Source: Apostichopus japonicus | Taxonomy: Eukaryota > Echinodermata > Holothuroidea > Aspidochirotida > Stichopodidae | NCBI RefSeq assembly: GCF_037975245.1 | Contig: NC_092570.1 | Span: forward strand, 1,302,501-1,366,500 | Length of the DNA stretch: 64,000 nt | Direction of reading: 5' to 3' | Shown here: positions 45,022 to 55,373 of the stretch, piece after piece | How the letters are laid out: each line of letters opens with the position of its first letter | Numbering within the stretch: the first letter of the stretch is position 1 | Program-made: the position numbers and the translations under genes | The notes under the pieces: generated by a model | The model's input: the letters and a program-made list of their open reading frames with translations, nothing else | Database searches by the model: none | Told to the model about the DNA's origin: nothing

Positions 45022-48000
45022 GTGTGCCACCATGGTTTTTTGTTGAACGACTGACAGTATTTCAATCAAGACAGGCTTGCTTGCCTAACATTGTAACAAT
45101 GACACACTATGGGCCTAGAATAGGCTAGCCTAGCTGAACTGTGTTATTGGCTCACCTAAGTACTTACAGTTACTTAGGCCAAGATATGTAGTGATTAAAG
45201 CTACGTACAGCCTAGTCCCTAAGTAGCAAGGCCTAATGCAAATATGATAAAATGTTACCAACAGCCGCCTTGTAGTAGGGATTTGTGTCCTGAGACAGTC
45301 TGCTTGTTCCTTTGCATAATATGTGTATATGAAATGTTTGACCAAGAATCTAAATAGGCTTATAACTTATAAGCTCTAACATATTTTCCTTGCCAACTTA
45401 GAGATAAACTCTAGTGTCTAGTGTAGAGGCAATGTGCAATAAAATATGTGTACTTGTGCAGCTGTTAGGTAATTACTGTCTTCATTTCATTTTTTTCATG
45501 CAGAAAAAGAACAAAATGAACGAATGCTATATGATGCACAGAAAAAACGCATCAACTTGGAGAAGAAATGTGAAAATGGTAAGAATAGCCAATCTCCAAT
45601 GTTTAATCTATATGTCAAATTGTTATTGGACAACTTTCCATTGCAATTACATTATCAATGAAATAAACTGCACAGTGATACATGGGTCATGAGGAGGTAA
45701 TAATGTCATGGGCTGTCTGCACTCATTGGTAGTTTGCAAATTGACAGCACTGTTGTCAGGAGAAACAAATTGCCTGTTGCTATTTGAGCTACTCATAAAC
45801 CTACAACAATTAAGTTATAACAATACAGCATAATACATACCATATTGCATTTCAGATACATTTTGTTGTACTGATCCAAGGAGTATCATTACAAAAAAAA
45901 AGTGTTTATATGTCTCAGCATACCTTCATCGATCGATTACATTTCTTTCGTTTAAGTATCTCAAAAGTTCAACCAACTGGGTGAAAAGCACTCTAAGATG
46001 CAAGAGACAGTGAAGGTTGCACAGTACAAAGTCAGCCAATCGCAGACACAAATAAACAGGTAAACTAAAAATTAATATCCTTAGAAGTGAATTATGACAT
46101 GGATATGGTTTTAAACTGAATGATGCAAAATTAACTATATCGTCTCATTGGAAACAAACCAGAAGTATACTTGATTTGGATTTTTTGACTCGTGTGTGAG
46201 AAATGGGTTTGTATTTTTAGTGTTATTTCAGCAGATTATGTCGTTAAAATTTTCAAGTATTTCGAAAAAAGTTATTCTAAAAATATATTATAGATAGAGA
46301 AAGAAGACAGAAATGAGACAATTATTTTCTCTTTTATGTTGTACTAAAAAGATGCTTTGAACTAAAATCCCAATCTCTGGTTTTGATAAATTATTGATGT
46401 TTTTAAATTATAATGAATTTGATGTACTTAAATGGTAGGCTCTGCAATTTAACTACATAATAAACAAATTTTGTGTTGTGGTTTAGAACTCTGAAGGCAG
46501 ATACATATTCAACACCGTATTTATTATAGGTCTGTACTTCTTTGACCAAATTAACTCGATCTCCAAAATCCGGCGATAGTTAAGGAAAGAACAAATCCAA
46601 CTTTAAAATGAAAGGTATTTAATGATTACAGTGTAATCGTGAAAATGTTTTTTTTTTTTACCTTGTTACAAGAAGTTTGAAGTTTAGATTAAAATAATTA
46701 AAATGATTAATTGTGAAACATTCTCAACAGTCAGCAGGCAGTGAACAAAGAAAAACAGGACAGAATTAATGAACTTATGCAAGTAATTGGACGTGAAAAA
46801 GATGGCCATCAGAGAGACTTGTAAGTGTGTTAAATAATCAACATGATTATATTTCTGAACTAGGTATGAATTTATCTCAGTTAATATTCCATGAATGCCA
46901 TTTTAGTGATTAACTTAAGAAAATCATATTTATCAAGTCAGTAAATTGAATTAATAATGTGGTAGGCTATACATATAAATATAATTGTTATTAAAGTTTA
47001 TATCAAATGGTGTAAAATGTATATAGTTACCATGGCGATTGTAACTTACATTGAGTATGTCAGTGAGGCTACGTCATGGATGGATCATTGCAGGTCAAGA
47101 AGTTGACTTAAGGTAGTTTAAAAAGAAATGGACCATATTCTGTTCATTTAAGACAGATAAAAATATAGAAAGTTGCTTGTGGACAGCAATAATAATATGA
47201 AACTCACCCTATTTAATTTTATTAATAACACATTGATATTTGAAGTAGACTAGTTTTCTGTTAGTTTCATTTATGTATGCAGTTGTCCCCCTTGCCCCCC
47301 TCCAGAAAAACTTGAATGAAACCAAAATGAAGCAATTTATGAACATGTTGCATGGGATATGTACATATAGCCTATGCAATACGTATATTGGGTTTTAATG
47401 TAAAATTATACTGTCATTCATACATATAATTCTTGAAATTGACAGATCATTGCCATATAATTGTGATAATGAATTTCCCTAATTGAAAATTCCCTATTTT
47501 TTGCTATTAATCAAATTATGAACATTTCCTTACAGGGAGGTGTTTCAAGAACAACTGTCGGAATTAACCAATCAGTTTCGAAATGCCAGGCATTTTTATG
47601 TAAGTAAAAAATGTGAACAACTGATCAATTAATTAGTTGGGTCTTAATAAGGCCTTAATAAAGCCTTTCACCATGATGAGGTGTTTCCAGTGTGAAATTA
47701 CATGTACTGACAACATTTGAAATTGGACACAATATAAAGTGCAGTTCACGGACACAAGAACATATTCGTGGAACTTGACAAAAAAGGCACCCCATCCCCA
47801 CTGTCAATCAGGCGAATACATTCAGCTGTAGGATTTTTTGTCAAAATTTAAAAGGAATGTATTAGAACATCATTGCATTTAGAACTCATTATAGACCTTA
47901 TTTATAGTCTAAATATGCTGCAGAATGCAGATCACCCCTAGACTCCCCACCCCCTCCCCCACATGGGAGTCACATTCAAACATTGCACAGCCACACTCAT

Positions 48001-51000
48001 GCGTCTAACAGAAGCAGTCGGAGAGAATATTGGAATTTTGTCCGCCCCCCCCCTTCAACTTTTGAAATGTACACAAACTATATTTATCTTACCCAAGACT
48101 TCACTCATTTTGAAGACTTTTACCACTGAATCTAATTTCACTCACAGACGGACGAATCTTTGCAATTGGAGACATCTATGCTGGAAAAGAAAGTCAAGGA
48201 GTTTAAAGCTAAAGGTAAGAAAAATGAGAGATTGGGAGTAAAAACTGGTATCACTCAGCTAATTTCGATTCTCAAATGTCTACTTAGATATTTAATATAG
48301 AATATTATAATTGATCATCTGAGTATACATGTCTCCATAGCAATTTCGATTTTTTTTCCCCCTCTCTTTCTTTGGATAACCATCAAATTCTTCTGAGACT
48401 TATTTGCTGATCTAGCAAGATTATATCATACAAATTTTAGTTCTCTATATTCCATGGATGTATGAAGCAATTAACATCTCTGGATCATTGGGACTTGAGA
48501 CAACTGCAGTGTATGAGTTAGGCAAGCTGAGATGCTGCCTCTAAAAAACGTGCAATAACACATACTCATCAGAAGGAGATGTGTATTCTTGTTAAGCAGA
48601 TATCTACCTGTTGATAGTGCATTAATTAAGATAAATTGTGTGTAGTCTTTCCAATTGCACTCGTCACACATACCTATGTAATAAATATAAGGTGACCACA
48701 TTTTCTTCAGGAGACCTGGGAACATGCCACTGATGTTGTTCCTGACACATCCCCCCACCTCCACCCCATGTTGACATCAGGGGGTAGTAGATATCTACTC
48801 TATCTGTGTTAAAGGGATGGGTGGTAATTTGAGGACATCTCAGTGTTTGGTAGTGCTTATATTTTTTTAAGAATGATGGTAAAATGCCAACATATGTACA
48901 AGTATGACATCCTCCAGATACAAGCTTTTTATCCATATTACATTATTCTGGGTATTGGTTACAAGTTTGGGAATAGTTCGCGGACGGTACGTGAAATCCA
49001 GGGACAGTTTAATCCGGGGACCAGAAATTGTAGATGTCTGGTATAAAGTGGTCATGTTCTTTATATTAGTGGGCTATTTGTGAGATGCATAATTGAATAC
49101 ACACTACAGTATGTTCCGATTTCCGAGTATAGTCAATCATATTCAGTATTCCTCATGATCGGATCTGCTCTCTCACAACAGTCACATTAAAATCCCTTGA
49201 GACAAAAACAAGCACACATACTACATTATTTAACCCAAATAAGTACTAAGTAATTGTAATGTTTGTTGTTAACATTTGGTTATTAAATTAACCTCCAATG
49301 TAGGCTTACTTCACAGGCCATTCATGTGATTGATGTAGTAATTTCTATGACTAACATTAAAAAAGTCAGCACAATGAAATTCCAGTGGGGCTTAACTGCG
49401 GTATACTCATGCAGTAATGTGTTCATTGACTTAATTTTAATAGTTTCAGAGTGGCCCATGATGTGCATATGAATTAGTCACAGACTTTGTACTGGTTTCT
49501 AGGAAATAATACTGGTAACCTTCACACGGTGCTACAGTACTAATATAAATCCGACAGACGGATATTAAACATGATATATCACCTGCATGGGGTCATAGGT
49601 CGACCTTGACTGTCCCAGGTCGATACGGTCAATGACAATCAGGTGTAATTAGAATGGCACATGACTAATTATTCCCTATTTCTGAAGTAGTGCTAATTAA
49701 CCGGTTGCTGATTATCAGCTAGTTAACTATCTCTGTGGCCTTGTGTGATCATGTCAGTTGTCCCTGTTCTATACTCACTCCTGGGAATAACTGAATCTTT
49801 GACACAAAAATAATGAATCAATTAAATTGATGATTAGGTAGCCTAATCTTGTCGGTAACTCAGTGAAAATGTTCTCATAAAGCCATAGGCGTATGAGGCA
49901 GGGGGGGCTGGGGGAGGGGGGATGCAGCTCCCCCAACCAAAAGTTTTTGTGAAACTTTGGGCAATATGCTGAGGATTTTTTGGGCACCTACTGAAAGGAT
50001 AATAATTTGCTCTGTGTTTTTCAATGGTTAAACTGATATTATTATGATCATTATTCTTGTAACAACTTTCCCAATAATTATAACCAATATGGAAGGGTAA
50101 TAAGGCAGCAAATGATTATTTGTTATTGGCATGTGATGTAATAATCGACGCATGCCTATATGATTTGCACATTGACATGTTAAACGCACGCAGAGGGCGC
50201 GAACAATTTTGGTAATATTTTTTCGGGCAAGTCGTTACAGCCCCCCCCAAATCAAATTGGGCTCCTATGGCTATGCATAAAGCTGTAGTAGGGAACATAG
50301 TTACCTGCAGTATCCCATGGTAAAGTTACAGATATTGTTAAAGATGTAATAGCAGATTTTTACATGTAGACAAAACTTAATAAGTTACATTATATATATT
50401 ATTATTTTACATCAGTTCTGTAAAAATAAAATTAAAAATTTTTGTTTTTTTGTTTTTTTTTGGAGAGTTAGACATACTTTTATATTGCATTAACATATGA
50501 TTTTCTTCCTGGATAGTTTTGTCGGCAAGAGTTGAAGTGGGCAACCTAAAACAGAAATTATCCGATCTAGAAATTCAGTTGGCTAACAAAGAAAAGCTAT
50601 CAACATCAGGGGACGTTTTTACCTCAGAGGAGAAAGACAATATCCTGTAAGTATTCTAGAATCATGAATCACACAAGTTTAGATCATTAAAGGGTGTGAA
50701 GACTCGCGCAAAGAAAAGCTGACCTAGTTTTGAATGAGGTGTAACAGAAGTGTTAGGCACCACCATCGATCCCAGAAAATACACACACAGCATGCTACCA
50801 CTAGTAATTAGACACTAATGTACAGTCAAAACATCATGACAGCTACCGTCAATACCCACAACATAGTGTACATAGCAGCGATGGACATCTCAGGTCTAGA
50901 TAAAAGATAACAAGGTATCACGTTTCATTACTGTCTGCATTGTGTAGCCTCGACAAGAAGAATGCGTCATTTGCATGCAACAGAAAGTAAACATTTTCAG

Positions 51001-53239
51001 AGCGCGGCACGCGGTTTGGGGCGAGTCTTCAATGCCTTTAACATATTACGTTGGTACAGTGTTATTTAAGAAACAAGACATAAACACACATATACATTCA
51101 CAACCTGTATTGTTGCCCCACATTTAAATTAACTAGCATAGTCCAGCTATGATCAAGAATCCAATCTTTCTATAGATTTACATTTTTTGTGACTAAAATG
51201 TTTACAATTTTTTAATGAGCAACAGTTTATGACCCAATTTTGCAAACATGAAATCAGTTATTGTTCCCAAATTCCTCCAGTAAAGTCACAATTGTGTGTT
51301 ATATTTCCTGGAATAGATTTTTGTATTCTTGCTACGTAGAAAATTATGCTCAGTTTTGGTGGTAAATTGTTATGGTTAAAGGTGAGGTGTTGATTCTACT
51401 GATAATCTATATATGTGGAACATAGAATATGTATGTATACACACATAGAATATGTATGTATACACACACACACACACATATATATATATTATTATGTTCA
51501 AACTCATGGCTCTACTAAAGGGAGGCCAGAAAAAAAAGATGGTTCACAGACTCGAGGGGCCTGACCCGGCATTATTTTTCATGGTCATCCAAAGTTACGA
51601 GTCAATAATATTGTTTTAATTTTCTTTTTTGCCTTCCCTCTCTTAGATCCATCTTCAAAGAAGAAAAACAAAACACAGAAAAGTTGCTTCACGATTTAAA
51701 AGAAAATGAGAGAACGTTGAAAGATATTTTACAAAGGTATTTCTGAGTCTTCTAAACTGCTTGAACTCTTTACCCATACTTGGTATGGTGTATGCGCGTA
51801 GCCAAGGTGGGGGGGGGGGGCGAAGGGGGCGACCGCCCCTCCCTTGGCAAATTTCTCACTACGCGCCTGGTATGGTTCGGGATATCACAGACACGCCGTA
51901 CATAGTTAGTCACCATGACTGCACGATCAATGTAGACAGCCTTTAGATTTATCAGCCACCAGACCTTTTAGACGGAGAATTATAAGGATCAGTTCAGGTA
52001 TCCAGAATTTGGCACCCTAAAATGAATTTGTCAAAAGTGTTATGGATCACATTTCAAATCTATGCAAACAAAATGTTGCTTAATTTCGCAAAGCTGGCAT
52101 ATATTTTAATGATCCTTTTTGGGGGTTTTATCTTGATCATTCTTTGAAGTGGAAATTAGATCAGCAGAGATAGCGAAATGCTTCTCAATTGTACAAGAGG
52201 TTAAAAAGGGGAAAAAATGAGTCATAAAAGAAAAGATGTAATCAAAATTTTTTCGTTCTGAAAAAGGGAAATATCTACTTTCTAATAGCTTTTCAAACCC
52301 CATGTGATAAGATTTTACCTTCCTCGAAGGCTTAAATTTCATCAGTATTGCCCCAACTTGAACTATGTTTGAAAGGTCTTTACTCATGCATTAAAACTTC
52401 AGTAAACATTTTACTGTCACCCTCAAGGCCTTTCTTTGAGACATTTAGATCATGTGTAGGACTAATTTGAATGGCAAGAAATTTGGTTAACATTTTGAAA
52501 GCTTTGTAGTAGACTAAAATTTGATGCCGGCAGTAACATTATTGACTTTTTAAATCTTATTTTTTCCACCCAAAAGATGGAGGGGAATACCTCACCAAGT
52601 GCAGGAGTAAAGTAGTTGTAACAACAAAATTCACTTAGTTTAGATTGAGGGGTACCTTCAACCAGGTGTCTGCAACCTTTTGAGACCACTCAACCACAAT
52701 TAGGCAGGGACCCATCGATCATCACCCCACTACCCCTTCCCCTGGCTATGTTCATCATTTCAGCCTACTGGAACCGATCTCATGACCCATGGAAATGTCC
52801 TTCGCGTCACAAACATTAGGTTCGGGACTCGTAGGTTGCGAACTTTAACTATGTGTAGATTTTACACAGGTTGGTCAGTACAGTGACACAAGCCAACACA
52901 AAAATGAAGCTTCAAAATAATTTCGGATAACTATCTGTGTGCCATCATCTTATATGCACAAAAAGAGGCCACTAGGAAGACTTAAGAGATTCTTTTTGAG
53001 CACACAAATATGTTGGAAGGGTCATTAAAATGCAGTAGACAGAATTTTAGTAACTGACGGACTCGAGGCTAACGAAAGGAAAGTCAAATGAGTTTCTTTT
53101 GAGGATTATTTACCATTTGGGAGTAAAGGGTTCATTGAATTTCAGGGTTATTTTTATTTGTCTTTCTTATATTTTCCATTTCACCTCTTACAGAACCACA
53201 ATGGATACCCAGGGGACACAGAAAACGTTTGAAGAATAA
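44952..53239 (+). CDS. SYCE1-like coiled-coil protein (9 exons, 244 aa)
   Basis: Exons: 44952-45021, 45504-45578, 45957-46059, 46731-46820, 47536-47599, 48148-48214, 50517-50646, 51647-51736 and 53194-53239. All borders are GT/AG and the frame is continuous to TAA at 53237. The product is almost wholly charged coiled coil from about residue 25 to 230. Two blocks align with what I remember of mammalian SYCE1: FQEQLSELTNQFRNARHFY with its FEEQLEDLMGQHKDLWDFH, and VFTSEEKDNILSIFKEEK with LFLRSQEAAATVQLFQEEH, with similar spacing. SYCE1 is a central-element protein of the synaptonemal complex in meiosis. At 244 residues it is shorter than human SYCE1 (about 350), lacking the disordered C-terminal tail. 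The gene model is solid; the identity is a reasoned guess because coiled coils match easily. The frame stays open upstream of the chosen ATG to 44715, but that stretch does not look coding. Confidence 0.62.
45504..45578 (+). CDS. SYCE1-like exon 2
   Basis: Acceptor tgcag after a T-rich tract, donor gtaaga, phase 1 on both sides. Encodes EKEQNERMLYDAQKKRINLE, helical and highly charged. Confidence 0.75.
45957..46059 (+). CDS. SYCE1-like exon 3
   Basis: Acceptor tttaag, donor gtaaac, phase 1 in and phase 2 out. Encodes QKFNQLGEKHSKMQETVKVA, continuing the coiled coil. Confidence 0.75.
46731..46820 (+). CDS. SYCE1-like exon 4
   Basis: Acceptor caacag, donor gtaagt, phase 2 on both sides. Encodes NKEKQDRINELMQVIGREKD. 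Confidence 0.75.
47536..47599 (+). CDS. SYCE1-like exon 5
   Basis: Acceptor ttacag, donor gtaagt, phase 2 in and phase 0 out. Encodes EVFQEQLSELTNQFRNARHF, the block most similar to SYCE1. Confidence 0.78.
47885..47985. mobile_element. GGATCC-ended MITE family, fragment 6 (reverse)
   Basis: Reverse complement of the shared core (cattctgcagcatatttaga, ctataaataaggtctataat), next to a C-rich block and an acatgggagtc word. In intron 5 of the SYCE1-like gene. Confidence 0.5.
48148..48214 (+). CDS. SYCE1-like exon 6
   Basis: Acceptor cacag, donor gtaaga, phase 0 in and phase 1 out. Encodes TDESLQLETSMLEKKVKEFK. Confidence 0.75.
49884..50275. mobile_element. hAT-like MITE, 392 bp, with perfect 8-bp target duplication
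   Basis: Flanked by cataaagc at 49876-49883 and 50276-50283. Terminal inverted repeats are imperfect: CATAGGCGTATGAGGC and, inverted, CATAGCCATAGGAGCC. It lies in intron 6 of the SYCE1-like gene, about 240 bp before exon 7. No coding sequence. Confidence 0.82.
50517..50646 (+). CDS. SYCE1-like exon 7
   Basis: Acceptor gatag, donor gtaagt, phase 1 in and phase 2 out. Encodes VEVGNLKQKLSDLEIQLANK then STSGDVFTSEEKDNIL. A transposon begins 41 bp after its donor. Confidence 0.8.
50688..51040. mobile_element. TA-flanked MITE, copy A (353 bp)
   Basis: Terminal inverted repeats of about 24 bp share the core AAAGG..(5 nt)..GAAGACTCGC, with TA at both outer edges, suggesting a Tc1/mariner-type TA target. 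It lies in intron 7 of the SYCE1-like gene. Copy B at 55949-56318 is the same element in opposite orientation. Confidence 0.8.
51647..51736 (+). CDS. SYCE1-like exon 8
   Basis: Acceptor cttag, donor gtattt, phase 2 on both sides. Encodes SIFKEEKQNTEKLLHDLKEN, then a short helix ending LKDILQ. Confidence 0.78.
51791..51869. mobile_element. Very short hAT-like element (79 bp)
   Basis: Begins TATGCGCGTAG and ends CTACGCGCCTG (inverted CAGGCGCGTAG), flanked by gtatggtg (51783-51790) and gtatggtt (51870-51877). It contains a poly-G run and an internal inverted pair (gccaagg and ccttggc). It lies 54 bp after exon 8 of the SYCE1-like gene. Confidence 0.68.
53194..53239 (+). CDS. SYCE1-like exon 9 (terminal)
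   Basis: Acceptor ttacag after a pyrimidine tract, phase 2 in. Encodes TTMDTQGTQKTFEE and a TAA stop. The short non-helical end suggests a natural C-terminus; AATAAA-rich sequence lies about 490 bp downstream (near 53727-53750). Confidence 0.68.
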
Positions 53240-55105
53240 ATAGGCTGCAATTCCAACATGCGAAAGAAACAAAACAGGGATGTACGGAAAACAGCAATAA
53301 TTGATGAACGGAGAGCTAAACGATAGGGAAAAAGAAAACTTTTGGAGAAAAAAGAAGAAGAAATGATTAAAGAAACATAACATACTGATAACATATTTCA
53401 AACTCAATCTATTGACTAGCAAAAGAAACTGTACATCAAGGTGAAGGTTGAAGACAAATGGTAGAATAATATTTGTCTTTTATTTTAATTATCTTTTAGG
53501 TACATTAATAGCAAAAAAAAAATGAAGGAATGAAAAGAGAAATTTGTTTCATATCATATGTTTTTATAACCTTGAAGGAGGAGACTGTTTTCTTTTATTC
53601 CTTTAACCTTTGAAGTTTCTCGAGTGATGATCGACCAGTAAAGAGATCAATAATCTAGACTGAGCTATTCCTCAACAACCTTCAAAAATTTGGAGGGGGG
53701 GGCGGGATGGAGGAGGCTCTAGCAAAATAAATTAAGTAAAATAAAATAAATTGCAAAAAAAAACGGGAACAGTACTTAATATTGGGATGAGGATCTAAAG
53801 TTTTCATATTAGCAGAGTCAAAACTGAAGGAAAAATAAATAAATTTTACTGGATACAACTGGAAATTTCATCAATGCTTGCAAATAATTTTGATTTTACA
53901 TAATGATGTTATTGGTCATGTATGTTTAGATTTTTTGTTATGACTGTCAATAGGAGGTCCCTACAGCTTCAGAAATGCATAATGAACTGTATAACGAGTG
54001 GCTCTTCCAATATCGGTTTCTCATTTTAAACTGAATATATCGTTAAGAAGAATAGATTATCTCGATATAACATCAAAGTTTGCTTACAGTAGTAGTTGTA
54101 GTAGAGTAGTGCTGCCTCCCTTGAATATGTTTGGTTTCTAATACACTGTGTTAAAGAAGACCTATGTGAGTTCTCTCCACCTATGTGAATTAATGTAATT
54201 GGTGACTCATGGTAGAGAGAGCCATTTGTGTGACATTGTGGTTCAAAATACAATAGAGCTGTCCAGCCACACCCAAAACATTCAGACAGGGTACTGTCAT
54301 ATCTAGGTCCGCAAAGTTAGACAAGCTGTTTTCTCCGATCTAGGTCCGCAAAGCTAGACAAGCAGTATTCTCTGACTGCATATCATAACGATACAGTGAG
54401 GTAATCACTAATAGTATATACAATTCCATTCATAAATATTACAAGAAGACATCTTTTTGAGACATATTTTTGAAGTTTCAAGTCAAAGTGATTGATTGTC
54501 TCAAGCAGTATATAGAGTAAAATCACTGATTTTGTTCAGCCTTACTGTACTGATTGAACCTTAACTAGTCAATCACTCAGTGTGTTTGTCAATCTTTCAG
54601 TGTGTCTGTATGCAAGCTCATCCGGCATATTTGCATGCTTCTGAGGACTTCACACAATCGTGTTATATTTATTCAGAAATCTGTAAAAAGTACAGATCAA
54701 GCAACATCAGGACCACCATGACGGCACTCTCTGATAAAACCCCAGAGAGTTTCATTGGTGCGACAATGTTCAGATTCAAATTTTTCTACGACAATCAGCT
54801 ATTGATCCTACTGTAACATGACAAGTTTATGCCAAAAAGGAACTTTCAGTTATATCACTTGCAGAATACTTCCTTACATATTGTTACTTTGAAAAGCAAA
54901 CTTCAAGTAAATAAAGTCTTTAAAATGTTGAATATTTTTAATTGGTAAAATTGTGTGCCAGGGTATACTAGTAAACAGTCATTCAAACTCCATGATGAAA
55001 GAAACATATGAACTTTTACACTTATATATTTACAGTTTTGTTTTCAGAGTTTATCTTATTTGTTTGAATATTGTGAAATAGCTCAAATATGCCAAATGTT
55101 CATAC
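53240..55105. other. Interval between convergent 3' ends
   Basis: About 1.9 kb between the SYCE1-like stop and the EFHC2-type poly(A) signal, containing both 3' UTRs in part and a 37-bp duplication. No further gene recognised. Confidence 0.5.
54301..54374. repeat. Two-copy 37-bp tandem duplication
   Basis: atctaggtccgcaaagttag at 54301 recurs at 54338 with few changes (gttag to gctag, ctgtt to cagta). It lies between the convergent SYCE1-like and EFHC2-type genes. Confidence 0.85.
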
Positions 55106-55111
55106 TTTATT
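55106..55111 (-). terminator. Polyadenylation signal of the EFHC2-type gene
   Basis: AATAAA on the minus strand (TTTATT on plus), 67 bp downstream of the stop codon. Confidence 0.6.
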
Positions 55112-55177
55112 ATTGTCAAGTTTGCTTCCAAAAATTTTTGTATTCTGAAAAGTTCTCCTTGGTATTAGTTTGTTGCA

Positions 55178-55373
55178 TTAATTCCTGCTAAGGACGGCTT
55201 GTAGGAGGGACGTGTAATTGATGGATGTCACGTTGGCAGAATCTTGCCGGTTTGTCCAATCTCTGTCAAATTTGATTGGTGCCTGGACGGATTGGTTTGT
55301 GGGATGGTCTCTCCAATTAAGGAAGGCAACAAACTGGTTGTAATTTATGCATCCTTCTTCATTCTTCTCCATT
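55178..55373 (-). CDS. EFHC2-type terminal exon
   Basis: Acceptor tgcag, phase 2 in, TAA at 55180-55178. Encodes MEKNEEGCINYNQFVAFLNW, a degenerate EF-hand, then a polar tail ending SLLQAVLSRN. The minus-strand AATAAA at 55111-55106 lies 67 bp past the stop. Confidence 0.9.
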
